Shown: positions 26,409-35,515 of the stretch, in pieces
Numbering within the stretch: the stretch's first letter is position 1
How the letters are laid out: the number at the start of each line of letters is the position of its first letter
Source: CALDUY01 sp046350255
GTDB taxonomy: Bacteria; Planctomycetota; Planctomycetia; Gemmatales; Gemmataceae
Assembly: GCA_046350255.1 (NCBI GenBank)
Contig: JAXMAV010000005.1
Location: 62,001-126,000, forward strand
DNA: 64,000 bases
Reading direction: 5' to 3'
Notes under the pieces: model-generated
What the model was told of the DNA's origin: nothing
The model's input: only the letters and a program-made list of their open reading frames with translations
Database searches by the model: none
Made by a program: the position numbers and the translations under genes

Positions 26409-28352
26409 TTACTTGGGCAGGCTGTCGTCGAACTGTCGGGCGATGTTATCGATCAGCGGCTTGCCCACCACTGTGGGGCGGTGGAAGCCGTACATGCCGC
26501 GCATCAACTCGAAGCCCATGATGCCAACCACGAAGAGAACGATTACCGTGGGGAAGAGTAGCACCGCCGGAAGGGCGCCCCACTCAGCCGGGGCGGCCGG
26601 TTCGCGGGAGACAGCATCGTCATCCTCGTCGGTGTCATCGTCGTCGTCGTCGACTACCTGTTTCTTCTTGCTCTTGGCTGGCTTTTCATCTAGATCGAGT
26701 TCCAGATCCTCGGCAGAGGCATCGTCCTTGAGGGCGGCGGCTCGCGTTTTGGCGGCAGCAGCTGCGGCGGCCTTGCGCGGCTTTGCCACGGTGGCGGCTG
26801 CATCGTCCGCCTCGTCACCATCTTCGATGGCCACCACCTGGCTGTCGCTGGATTCGCCGGCCGAGGAATCGTCGTCCAGTGAAATCTCGAAATCCGACCC
26901 TTCCAGATCGGTATCATTCTCATCCAGGGCAACCGCCTCCGAACCCGATTCATCATCGAGGGCGGGGACGTCGAAGTTGGTTTCCTCGAAAATGTCGCCG
27001 GCTTCCTCTTCGACGCCGAGACTTCCCTCGTCGTCCAGGGTTAGCTCGAACTCGCTGTCGCTATTGTCTTCGGCTACCTCGCTGCCAGATTCATCCAGGC
27101 TCAACTCGAACTCGCTCGAGCTATCAGCCGATGCGCCTTCGTCGTCGAGGGTCAGTTCGAACTCGCTGGAGGAAGAATCGGTTTGAGAGCTGTCATCCAG
27201 GCTCAGGTCGAACTCGCTGGAGCTGTCGTCGGTTGCTTCCGGTTCGGCAGGTTTGCGATTGGCCGACCGAGCCTGAGGCTTCGGTGTGGTGCCTTCGTCG
27301 AGAGAAAGCTCGAACTCCAGTTCGTCACTTCCACCCGCTTCCAGCGAGATACCGCTATCCGCTGGCCCCTTCAGATTGATGCCGCTGTTGCCTCGTCCGG
27401 GGCCAGACACCTCGCTACCCAGCGAGACTTCTTCGTCTCCCTCAAGCAGGGGAATCTCGCCCGATCCGAGTTCAACAGGGGACTTGCTCGCATCGAATGG
27501 AATCAGCTCGAAGTCGCTAGCGCTCTCGTCAGTCTTCTTGGGCGCGGGCTTGAACGGCTTCTTGGAGTCGAGATTGAGGTCGGGTTCGCTGAGTTCAAAC
27601 GGCGATTCCGTCGGGAGGCCCTTGCCCGCCATCTGTGTGGGTTTGGAAGGCTTCCGCGTCTTGAAATCTGGAGGAAGCTTGGCCTGTTCGGCGTCGAGGT
27701 CGATTTCCTCTGTGATGGGCCCCTGTGAGCTCCCGCGGCCCCGGTCGATCGAGGCGACCTCGTCGAGGCGGATATCGCTGTCGGACTGCGACTTTTCCTT
27801 TGAAGCACCCAGCTTCACGTCGCTGTCGCTGGAATCATCAACCGGTGGCTTCTTTCGCGAGCCAGAATCTTTCTTCGACTTGCCACTCGAAGAGCCCTTG
27901 CCGGCTGGCTGCTCCAGGCGGACATCGCTGTCGGAGTCAATGCTCATTCCGCCGTCCATTACCAGGCGGACATCGCTATCGCTTCCGGGTTTGGCCGAGC
28001 GGGCGCCCGACTTGCCAGCGTTGGAGCGTGGCCCCGAGGAGGCAGGCTTCTCCCGACCGATGGGCACTTCATCGTCTTCCAATGCGAAATCGGCAGGGAT
28101 GAGATCTGGGTCGGCCGGCTTGGCGGCCTTTTTGCCGCTGTCGCCCGACTTCTTCCCTTCGCCCAGCTGCAGTTCCACCTCGCTACCGAGGCCACGCTTA
28201 CGCGCCAGCTCCTCGATATCCTGGGAACGAAATCGCCAGCTGCCACGGTCCTGGAAGGCCCGGATGGTCTTCTTCTTGGCCATTTCCCGGAGTTCATCCG
28301 GGGACATCTGGAGGTACTTAGCGGCTTCGTCGAGCGTCAGGTACTGCTGCAT
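26409..28352 (-). CDS. HTH-domain protein with two families of acidic repeats and a C-terminal membrane helix
   Basis: The 647-aa protein starts with an excisionase/MerR-like DNA-binding helix-turn-helix (YLTLDEAAKYLQMSPDEL, then a basic wing). After that it is mostly disordered and acidic. Two repeat families stand out: SDSDVRL-like units (four, residues 120-220) and SEFELSLDD-like units (five, residues 340-460). A run of alanines and lysines precedes an Asp-rich segment, and a single membrane helix near residue 600 (LLFPTVIVLFVVGIMGFEL) closes the protein. This architecture is known to me from planctomycetes but has no assigned role. A membrane-tethered DNA-binding scaffold is an inference. 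The start ATG is at 28352. Confidence 0.82.
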   Translation of the reverse strand: MQQYLTLDEAAKYLQMSPDELREMAKKKTIRAFQDRGSWRFRSQDIEELARKRGLGSEVELQLGEGKKSGDSGKKAAKPADPDLIPADFALEDDEVPIGREKPASSGPRSNAGKSGARSAKPGSDSDVRLVMDGGMSIDSDSDVRLEQPAGKGSSSGKSKKDSGSRKKPPVDDSSDSDVKLGASKEKSQSDSDIRLDEVASIDRGRGSSQGPITEEIDLDAEQAKLPPDFKTRKPSKPTQMAGKGLPTESPFELSEPDLNLDSKKPFKPAPKKTDESASDFELIPFDASKSPVELGSGEIPLLEGDEEVSLGSEVSGPGRGNSGINLKGPADSGISLEAGGSDELEFELSLDEGTTPKPQARSANRKPAEPEATDDSSSEFDLSLDDSSQTDSSSSEFELTLDDEGASADSSSEFELSLDESGSEVAEDNSDSEFELTLDDEGSLGVEEEAGDIFEETNFDVPALDDESGSEAVALDENDTDLEGSDFEISLDDDSSAGESSDSQVVAIEDGDEADDAAATVAKPRKAAAAAAAKTRAAALKDDASAEDLELDLDEKPAKSKKKQVVDDDDDDTDEDDDAVSREPAAPAEWGALPAVLLFPTVIVLFVVGIMGFELMRGMYGFHRPTVVGKPLIDNIARQFDDSLPK

Positions 28353-28548
28353 GGTGGTGACCGCCGGGACGGGGTGCTGCGGAACGGGACCGGCTCCGTG
28401 ACAGGCTCTGACATCCGTTCAGATTATTATTGATTGTAAACCCTGAGGAGGTGAATGCAAGCGCGGGGAGCAGGCGCAATCTCGCAAACTGCCGGGCTAC
28501 CGGCAGGGTTGCGCGTCGAGTAACGGATCTTTCGGTGGCTCCCATCGC

Positions 28549-29808
28549 TCAGAGCGGAGGAAGCGATCCGTCGGCACGGAAGGAGAGAGGACGAGCCGGC
28601 CCTAGCACCGTGAATTCAGTTTGACGATCCGGCGAGGACAGAACTGCCTCGGACACTTCGAGTTCGTCCAGGTGCAGGGTGTCCTGGATGCGAAGCAGGC
28701 GTGCTTCTTCAGGCGCCCGGGTGCCAATGATGGCCAGTGCTGCCTCGATTACTTCGCGATCGGTGTCAAAGTAGACCGGTGTGAACGCCCCTTCAGGATA
28801 CCCTGCCGTGAGGCAGTTGATAACCGTGGCGCGATAGTTGATCGCCTTGACCAGGCTGGTGGTGGTGAAGTCAGCGAGGCCGATGCCAGAGGCGTTTCCG
28901 TGAGTGTTCTCGGTCATACCGCGCACGAAGATCAGGCGGATGTTCGGCATCCCCGGAGGAGCAGGCTGCCCACGAAAGGCGCGCTTCCGACCCACGACGT
29001 TGGTATCCATCCCAGATCCCGAGATGTCCTTGCCAATCCGGTCGACGATGCAGATGTCGGCGGAAAGCACCGGCAACTTCGGCAATAAGCGACGCGCGTC
29101 GATCAGGAGGGCTTCTTCGCGTTCGATAAACCGGTCCGGAACGACCCCCTCGATGCGTGCGGTTTCGTCGTAGCCATTTTCCACGATGCCCAGGCCGAAA
29201 GCGATGTTGGCCTTTGCAAGCATGGTCTGCCCGACGCTGCGCACCACCTGGTCAAATGGTTGTTCGATCAGGACCCGATGGTAGTGGAGCGCGCCGGTAT
29301 GCTTCCCCAGACCGATGAGGATCATCTTGAGGAAGCCACTCTCGATGGGCCCGTGGAACGCGGTGTGCGGCTTGATGCGGGCCACGACGCCGATGTGGTC
29401 AGCCTCAGAGGCGTGGCGGTCGAGATAGACCGGGTAGCCCTCGGAGGTGGTTCCAACCGTGATGGTATCCATCGACGCGCGAATAGGAACTCCGACGAAC
29501 TCCTCGGTGATGCCGTAGCTTTCGAGAATCTTGCGCTGGCCCTCGGCGACGCCTCCGCCATGGCTTCCCATGGTGGGGACCAGAAACGGTTTGGCGCCCA
29601 GTTGTTTGAGCGAGTCGGCGACGGCCTTCAAGATGATCGGAATGTTGGCGATGCCCCGGCTGCCTGCAGTGAGGGCGACCGTTTGCCCGGGACGAATCCG
29701 CGAACCCAGGTTCAGCTTCTCCATTTCCTGGCGCACGGTGCCGGGAATGTCGCTGACCTGGGGTCGTTCGAGATGCTGACGAATGCGAACGATGGACGGG
29801 TAACCCAT
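28549..29808 (-). CDS. LarA-like lactate racemase-family protein
   Basis: The 419-aa protein matches the nickel-dependent lactate racemase family (DUF2088). The N-terminal domain includes GSRGIANIPIILKAV, PTMGSHGGG with candidate histidine ligands, and IKPHTAFHGPIESG. The C-terminal domain has ENTHGNASGIGLADFTTT. The pincer-nucleotide biosynthesis genes larB, larC and larE are not nearby, so the cofactor would have to come from elsewhere. Substrate could be lactate, another hydroxy acid or a sugar acid. The start is the ATG at 29808. The adenosylhomocysteinase gene ends 76 bp upstream. Confidence 0.85.
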   Translation of the reverse strand: MGYPSIVRIRQHLERPQVSDIPGTVRQEMEKLNLGSRIRPGQTVALTAGSRGIANIPIILKAVADSLKQLGAKPFLVPTMGSHGGGVAEGQRKILESYGITEEFVGVPIRASMDTITVGTTSEGYPVYLDRHASEADHIGVVARIKPHTAFHGPIESGFLKMILIGLGKHTGALHYHRVLIEQPFDQVVRSVGQTMLAKANIAFGLGIVENGYDETARIEGVVPDRFIEREEALLIDARRLLPKLPVLSADICIVDRIGKDISGSGMDTNVVGRKRAFRGQPAPPGMPNIRLIFVRGMTENTHGNASGIGLADFTTTSLVKAINYRATVINCLTAGYPEGAFTPVYFDTDREVIEAALAIIGTRAPEEARLLRIQDTLHLDELEVSEAVLSSPDRQTEFTVLGPARPLSFRADGSLPPL

Positions 29809-29883
29809 GGCAAGGCTCCGGAAAAAGCTAGGGCGGACGGGGAGCGAGAGAAGGCTCCACGCCCGCCCGGCAAGGCGGCAGGA

Positions 29884-31230
29884 TCAGGTGCCCTGTTCCC
29901 ACCCGGTCATGTATTTCTTCTGGGTCACCGTGAGCTCGTCAAGGCTGATCCCCATCGACGCCAGTTTTTCGCGGGCGACGTAGCGTTCGACCTCGACGGG
30001 CACAGTGTGTACAGCGGCAGTGAGCTTCCCGGCGTTCTTGATGCAGTACTCGGTGGCGAGCGCCTGCGTGGCGAAGCTCATGTCCATGACCGACGGCGGA
30101 TGCCCTTCCGCCGCCGCCAGGTTGACCAGGCGGCCTTCGCCGATCACGCGAATCCGCTTGCCGTTCTTGAGTTTGTACTCGTGGACGTGATTGCGCACAT
30201 CCATCGGGTCGGCATCGCATTCGGCGCGCAGAGCGGGCAAATCGATTTCGACATCGAAGTGTCCCGAGTTGCACACCATGGCGCCGTCCTTCATGCGCTG
30301 GAAGTGCTCGCGGCGGATGACACCATGATTACCCGTGACCGTAATGAAGATGTCGCCCACGGGAGCCGCCTCGGCCAGGGGCATCACATGGAAGCCGTCC
30401 ATCGCCGCCTCGAGGGCTCGAATCTCATCGACCTCGGTGACGATAACTCGCGCGCCAAGGCCCCGAGCACGTAGGGCGACGCCCTTACCGCACCAGCCGT
30501 AACCACACACGACCACTTCGCGACCCGCAAGCAGGACGTTGGTGGCGCGGATGATGCCATCGATGGTGCTCTGGCCGGTGCCGTAACGGTTATCGAAGAA
30601 GTGTTTGGTCTGGGCGTCGTTGACCGCGATCACCGGGAACTTCAGCACGCCGTCGCGCTCCATGGCGCGCAGACGAGTGACGCCCGTCGTGGTTTCTTCC
30701 ATAGACCCGACAACCTGGCTGATGACACGGTTGCGCTCGGCCGGAGACAGTTTCTGAGCCCAGGCTCGCACCTGCGGATGCACGTCATCCAGTCGCTCCA
30801 GCGCCACGAAGACCATGGCGCTGACGAGATCGGCCCCGTCATCCATTGTCACATTGGGTTCGTGCTCGAGCGAGGCGACAATGTGCTTGTAGTAGGTGTC
30901 GGTGTCCTCGCCGCGGATCGAATAGACGGCGATGCCGAAGTCCTTGACTAGGCTGGCGGCCACGTCATCCTGGGTGGACAGAGGGTTGGAGGCAATCAGC
31001 ACCACGTCTGCGCCGCCGGCTTCCAGGGTGCGCACCAGGTTGGCCGTTTCCGCTGTGACGTGCAGGCAGCAGGACATCCGCTTTCCCGCCAGGGGCTTTT
31101 CCTTGGCGAAACGCTCGCGGATGCGGGCCAGCACGGGCATATCCGCGTCCGCCCACAGAATCCGCTTCTTGCCCACAGGGGCCAGGCTCAAATCCTTAAC
31201 ATCGTGTGGCACTTTGGTGGCCGGAGGCAT
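29884..31230 (-). CDS. ahcY: Adenosylhomocysteinase
   Basis: The 448-aa enzyme splits S-adenosylhomocysteine into homocysteine and adenosine, recycling the product of all SAM-dependent methylations. Signatures are HVTAETANLVRTLEAGGADV, the NAD-binding GYGWCGKGVALRARGLGARV, and the late GHFDVEID and AAAEGHPPSVMD motifs. A tail resembling the bacterial long form (VPVEVERYVAREKLASMGI) completes it. The start is the ATG at 31230, after AGGAGAGGAA. The open frame upstream is only leader. The leader itself can fold into hairpins (see that entry). A homocysteine methyltransferase is present elsewhere in the window, at 45787-46641. Confidence 0.96.
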   Translation of the reverse strand: MPPATKVPHDVKDLSLAPVGKKRILWADADMPVLARIRERFAKEKPLAGKRMSCCLHVTAETANLVRTLEAGGADVVLIASNPLSTQDDVAASLVKDFGIAVYSIRGEDTDTYYKHIVASLEHEPNVTMDDGADLVSAMVFVALERLDDVHPQVRAWAQKLSPAERNRVISQVVGSMEETTTGVTRLRAMERDGVLKFPVIAVNDAQTKHFFDNRYGTGQSTIDGIIRATNVLLAGREVVVCGYGWCGKGVALRARGLGARVIVTEVDEIRALEAAMDGFHVMPLAEAAPVGDIFITVTGNHGVIRREHFQRMKDGAMVCNSGHFDVEIDLPALRAECDADPMDVRNHVHEYKLKNGKRIRVIGEGRLVNLAAAEGHPPSVMDMSFATQALATEYCIKNAGKLTAAVHTVPVEVERYVAREKLASMGISLDELTVTQKKYMTGWEQGT

Positions 31231-31345
31231 CTTGGTTCCTCTCCTGGATCGAACGCCCCGGCGAAACCCCACGGTTAGCCAGGGTCCAAGCGCGGACCTC
31301 CCCACGGAGGCCTGCGATCGAATACCACTCGTTGTAGGGATGCCT
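31231..31345 (-). promoter_or_regulatory. Potentially structured leader of ahcY
   Basis: On the minus strand the leader has CCTCC/GGAGG and GGTCC/GGACC hairpins in series, with GATCG and CGATC outside them, ending close to the ribosome-binding site AGGAGAGG. This is the layout of a cis-acting RNA, but I compared it with the SAH-riboswitch conserved core and it does not match. It could be coincidental in GC-rich DNA. Confidence 0.25.
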
Positions 31346-31460
31346 GTTAGTGGTTCAAGACATGCTCTTCTTCCAGCCATGCCGGCCCACCCGCTCATCA
31401 GCTACAATAGCCCGAGTCGGAGGCTGCCTCGTTCCCCACGTTCTCCCCCACGCGGCCCAC

Positions 31461-33158
31461 ATGACCTCTCTTAAATGGATCTTTCGGCCGGCGGTGCTGA
31501 TCGGTTTTTCGATCCTCCTGGTGGTTGCCGCCACGGTGGTGGTCTTTCCCTTCGAGGGTGGAGCCGCGCGGCCCCAACCCCAGCCGGTCAGCTCTGGCGA
31601 CCTGGAAATTGCCTGGCTCTACCCTGCTACCAGTGCCACCACCTGGGAGCGCTTCGCCCTGGCTTTACAGCAGACTCGTCAACGTCTGCACGACGCTTAC
31701 CCCGAGCTACGCTGGGAGTTGCATCAGAACGAAACCGCTCACGCTCAGGGCACCCCCGAGGTAGCGCTCAGCTGGACCCGGGATGGGACCACTTCGCGCC
31801 TGCTTTTTCGCTGGTACAAGCTGACCAGCCAGTGGACTCCCGAGGCCTGGGTGGATGCCTTGTTGGCCCGGAGGCCAACGCCTCTGGCCATCGTGGGAGG
31901 CAATAACAGCCACTGGGCCAGGGAGCTGGCTCGTTGTCTGGCAGCCGGGACCCAGGATCTTCCTCCTACCAGCCGGCCTCTGTTATTGCTCACCACTGCA
32001 ACGGCTGATCGTGTTCCCCTAGTCGAGGGACGCGATCGGTGGGGCCCTTCTTCTGGCGAAGCGGTTTCTGCTCGCTGGATCGACGACGCCAGGACGGTGG
32101 TCCTCACCTCCATCTACGCCGATCGCACCTTTCGCTTTTGTTTCAGCAACCGCCAGATGGCCACTGCAGTGACCCGCTTTCTCTGGACGCGGCCAGATCT
32201 TTGCCCGGATGCCGACCCGGCCTTTCTGGTGCAATGGACCGATGATGCCTATTCACAGGATCTCTTCGCCGGGTACATCCGCGTTCTCGATCATCGCGCA
32301 GCCGACAGCTTTCTCGATCAGTGGGGCTTCGTTTCCGGGGCGCTGACGCTGGGACTCCCCGCCCCGGCCCTTGCAGGCTGGCACACCTCGGCGTTTCGCC
32401 ACGAAACCACAGTGTTGCTCGATGTCGATAGCAGTGTCGGCACGTTTGCCTCGCCCAATCCCTACGAATCCAAGGTGGTGAGGGACCTATTATCCCAGGT
32501 TGGACCGGTTCCACGTCGGCCGCTGCTCGTCCTGACCGGCCAGCAGCAACCGTCGCGCCGCTTGCTGCGTGACCTGGCTCGTTCCGCCCCCGATACCGCT
32601 CGTCGCTTCGTCGTGGCCATGGGAGACGCCCTGTCGTTCAACACCATCTTTCGAGATCGCCAGGTTACCTGGCCCATTCAGGATCTTCCCTTCTGCCTCG
32701 TCCATTTCGCGCATCGCAACCCCGTGGATGAATCTGCCGGGTTCCAGGCCAGCGGCGGAGGATCATTGCGTTCACCAACGGGGTCCAGCGGCACCGAGGA
32801 TGTGCTGCTGTTTCGGGATATCACCGAGGCCTGTGCTCTGGCGTTGTTGCGGGATGGAGGCAGCCAATCCACGCCGGTGGAACTCGCTGAGGGACTGCAG
32901 GCTGTCCGCTTCGTCGAGGGACGATTGACGCTGGGAAGCGTTGGAGTGCCGTTCTTCGCTACCAACGGTCAGCGCACCGGCGGTACGGGCGAGCATGTCG
33001 TTCACATCCAGCCACAGTTCGTCGGCGAGCGCGTCCTACCCCGGGCTACCATCGAAGTCTGGGCGCGCCAGGCGCCGCGCGGCTGGATTCGCGCGGCCAA
33101 ACCCTTGGTCATTTCGTTCAACGAGTTCGAGGTGCAGCATGGCGACCGACCCCAGTGA
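31461..33158 (+). CDS. Membrane-anchored receptor-like protein upstream of a histidine kinase
   Basis: The 565-aa protein has an N-terminal signal anchor (IFRPAVLIGFSILLVVAATVVVF) and an extracytoplasmic region whose alternating alpha/beta pattern (PLAIVGGNNSHWARELARCL, RPLLLLTTATADR, RFCFSNRQMATAVTRFLW, ACALALLRDG) resembles a periplasmic-binding-protein-type receptor. I know no family name for it. The start is the ATG at 31461; the frame opens earlier, but the anchor begins here. TACAAT at 31403-31408 may be its -10 box. Its last 20 bases overlap the histidine kinase gene, so it is the likely ligand-sensing partner of that kinase. Confidence 0.7.
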   Translation: MTSLKWIFRPAVLIGFSILLVVAATVVVFPFEGGAARPQPQPVSSGDLEIAWLYPATSATTWERFALALQQTRQRLHDAYPELRWELHQNETAHAQGTPEVALSWTRDGTTSRLLFRWYKLTSQWTPEAWVDALLARRPTPLAIVGGNNSHWARELARCLAAGTQDLPPTSRPLLLLTTATADRVPLVEGRDRWGPSSGEAVSARWIDDARTVVLTSIYADRTFRFCFSNRQMATAVTRFLWTRPDLCPDADPAFLVQWTDDAYSQDLFAGYIRVLDHRAADSFLDQWGFVSGALTLGLPAPALAGWHTSAFRHETTVLLDVDSSVGTFASPNPYESKVVRDLLSQVGPVPRRPLLVLTGQQQPSRRLLRDLARSAPDTARRFVVAMGDALSFNTIFRDRQVTWPIQDLPFCLVHFAHRNPVDESAGFQASGGGSLRSPTGSSGTEDVLLFRDITEACALALLRDGGSQSTPVELAEGLQAVRFVEGRLTLGSVGVPFFATNGQRTGGTGEHVVHIQPQFVGERVLPRATIEVWARQAPRGWIRAAKPLVISFNEFEVQHGDRPQ

Positions 33159-34896
33159 GGTCGTGCCAGAACCCGACTGGCGCCGCGTCTGGCGCTACGG
33201 CCGGGCCCTGGTCGCGCCGGTGCTCATCTGGCTGCTTCTCGGCGGACTGGTCCTGCAACCGCTGCTCGACTGGCTCCACAGCGAGGAAACTTACGACCGG
33301 GCTGCCATCCAGGAGTGGATCGAGGAGGCTCGCAACGCCGATGCCACCCTGGGTGACCTGGTGTCCGAGTATGCCAAGCGCACTATGCGCTATCTGGAAG
33401 TGCGCGAGTCGCTCAGAGAGTTGAAAGACGGAAGGGTTGAAGGACCCAGGGCCGATCCGACACGCGAGGACACGCTTTTTCTGGAAATGCTGGCACTGGG
33501 GGAGCGGGTGGCGGTCCGGCGGGAGGAGATCTATCAGCATCTTCGGGCGCTGGGAGAGCCGGCCACCAAGATGTACCCGGGGCAGTTACCTTTGTTCCCC
33601 ATCATCTATCGGTTGGAGGTGCGCATCTCCTTCCCGCGGGAGGTGGATATTCCGCCGGTCGATGATGCCGGGCCTGCCCTGGGGGATGGCATCACCTGGG
33701 AATCGGGGCTGGAACCCAGTTCCGGGCAGTATCGCGAGACCACCATCCCGCTCCGCGTGGCTGGGACCGAGTGCCAGGCCAGCGTCGTGGTGCGGTATCA
33801 ACTACGCGCCTGGAACAAACGTCAGCGCGATGAGGAACAGAAAGCCCGGCGCGTGCGTCAACTGGGGTTGCTCGCCGTGGCAGCCACCATCCTGGGCGTT
33901 GCCTGGTTAATGCTATTGCAGGCGGATGAACGCGAATCGCAGCGCCATCGCGACGAAGCCCGCCATCGGATCGACCTGGTCGAACGCCAGCGGCTGGACG
34001 AGGAGCGTCGGCGCATTGAGATCGAGCGGGCCTTGCTGGAACAGCAGGTGGCGACGCAGGCGGCCGAGCAAAAGGCGCTGGAGTTGAAGTCGCACCTCTA
34101 CGCCTCCATCGGCATCATGGCGGGGTCGTACGCGCACAATATCAAGAACCTGCTGGTCCGTCCCAACGATCTACTTCGGCGCTGTCTTGAACCGGGAGCC
34201 AACGCGGCGGAACAGGAGAAAATGCTGCGCGAGATTCAGCAAACCCTGGGGCTGGTTACCGAACGGCTCCAGCAGATTCTCCACACCGTACGTCGTGATC
34301 CCTCTACCGCCGAGTCTTGCCCCGTGGATCTTGCAGCGCAGGTGACGGCCCTGGGCCAGACGTGGGGACAGCTAGCCGCCAGTCGCTGGCAGCTCGATCT
34401 CGACCTGGAGCCGCCTTCAGAACCACTCTGGATTCGCGGTGACGAATCCCACTTGCAGCAGGCCATCGAGAACCTGTTATTCAACGCGCGCGATGCCACT
34501 TTCGAGATGCGAAACCACCTTCGGGAGGAAGCACGTCGAAAGGCAGGGCAGGAGCCCTCGGCGCGCCGTCAGGCCCTGATCGCGGCCGCTAGCTGGAGGG
34601 GCAGGGTGGTCGTGCGCCTGCACCAGGAGCGAGGCTCGGTTGTCCTGGAAGTGAGCGATAACGGAGCGGGTATGTCGCCGGAAGTGCTGGCCCGTTGCAC
34701 CGAGGCACACTTTTCGACCAAACGAGAGAACGCCCTGTACGAGGGACATTCGACCGGGATGGGCCTGGGTCTCTCTTTCGTTGCCTCGGTGCTGGAGAAC
34801 CACCGGGCGCGCATGGAGATTACGTCGGTTTCTCACCAGGGAACAACGTTTCGCATTCGGTTCCCCGCGAATTCTACTCGGAGTGTAGATGAGTAG
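33139..34896 (+). CDS. Membrane sensor histidine kinase with non-standard H-box
   Basis: The 585-aa protein has membrane helices at about residues 24-46 and 235-255 that flank an extracytoplasmic domain, a coiled coil (ERQRLDEERRRIEIERALLEQQV), and a transmitter. The phosphoacceptor region reads YAHNIKNLLVRP in place of the common HE/HD-L-K/R-P box, with the His followed by Asn. The ATPase domain has the N box NLLFNARDA, G1 VSDNGAGMS and G2 GMGLGLSF, so catalysis looks intact. The ATG at 33139 overlaps the receptor-like gene by 20 bp. A LOG-family gene overlaps the end by 8 bp. No response regulator is adjacent. Confidence 0.87.
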   Translation: MATDPSEVVPEPDWRRVWRYGRALVAPVLIWLLLGGLVLQPLLDWLHSEETYDRAAIQEWIEEARNADATLGDLVSEYAKRTMRYLEVRESLRELKDGRVEGPRADPTREDTLFLEMLALGERVAVRREEIYQHLRALGEPATKMYPGQLPLFPIIYRLEVRISFPREVDIPPVDDAGPALGDGITWESGLEPSSGQYRETTIPLRVAGTECQASVVVRYQLRAWNKRQRDEEQKARRVRQLGLLAVAATILGVAWLMLLQADERESQRHRDEARHRIDLVERQRLDEERRRIEIERALLEQQVATQAAEQKALELKSHLYASIGIMAGSYAHNIKNLLVRPNDLLRRCLEPGANAAEQEKMLREIQQTLGLVTERLQQILHTVRRDPSTAESCPVDLAAQVTALGQTWGQLAASRWQLDLDLEPPSEPLWIRGDESHLQQAIENLLFNARDATFEMRNHLREEARRKAGQEPSARRQALIAAASWRGRVVVRLHQERGSVVLEVSDNGAGMSPEVLARCTEAHFSTKRENALYEGHSTGMGLGLSFVASVLENHRARMEITSVSHQGTTFRIRFPANSTRSVDE

Positions 34897-35494
34897 TCCA
34901 ACTCGACAGATTCGTTCGCTCTGTGTCTTCTGTGGCTCGAAAACGGGTGACCGCCCTCTCTATGCCGAAGCCGCGCGCAAGCTGGGCCACGAGATGGCCC
35001 AACGCGGCGTGGAACTTGTCTACGGCGCGGGAAACATCGGGTTGATGGGTGTGGTTGCCGATGCCGTCCTCGAGGCGGGCGGGCGTGTAGTGGGTGTGAT
35101 TCCACAGGGACTGGTGGAGCACGAAGTGGCACATCGCAGGCTGACCGAACTGCACGTCGTCCGCACCATGCACGAACGCAAGGCGTTGATGGCCGACCGC
35201 AGCGACGCCTTCCTCGCGCTCCCTGGAGGGTTCGGCACCCTGGACGAACTTTTCGAGATTCTGACCTGGGCTCAGCTGGGCATCCATGCCAAACCGGTCG
35301 GACTGGCCAACATCGCGGAGTTTTTCACCCCGCTGTTACAGTGGCTGAAACATGCAGTGGCCGAGGGCTATCTTCGCACCAGGCATCAGCAGTTACTGCA
35401 CGTGCGTCAGGATCCCGTGGAACTCCTGACGCACCTGCTTACCCTCACACCCGGCGAGCCGGGCGCGCGCTGGATCACCGATCTGGATCGCTGA
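34889..35494 (+). CDS. LOG-family nucleotide 5'-monophosphate phosphoribohydrolase
   Basis: The 201-aa Rossmann-fold protein belongs to the TIGR00730/LOG family. The signature PGGFGTLDE lies near residue 111, with GAGNIGLMGVVADAV and RKALMADRSDAFLAL before it. Relatives remove ribose 5-phosphate from cytokinin nucleotides or other purine nucleotide monophosphates. In bacteria the housekeeping substrate is often unclear. It overlaps the histidine kinase stop by eight bases, hence cotranscription, though a functional tie is not obvious. Its stop is 21 bp from the convergent repeat-protein gene. Confidence 0.92.
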   Translation: MSSPTRQIRSLCVFCGSKTGDRPLYAEAARKLGHEMAQRGVELVYGAGNIGLMGVVADAVLEAGGRVVGVIPQGLVEHEVAHRRLTELHVVRTMHERKALMADRSDAFLALPGGFGTLDELFEILTWAQLGIHAKPVGLANIAEFFTPLLQWLKHAVAEGYLRTRHQQLLHVRQDPVELLTHLLTLTPGEPGARWITDLDR

Positions 35495-35515
35495 GATGGC
35501 CAGCCCCTGGAGTGC

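Noticed and set aside
29260..30474. Plus-strand open frame of 404 codons opposite LarA-like and ahcY genes
   Set aside because: Both opposing minus-strand genes are strongly supported by conserved motifs; the plus frame has none.
31231..31345. SAH riboswitch upstream of ahcY
   Set aside because: The conserved core sequences of the SAH riboswitch were not found; kept only as a generic structured leader.
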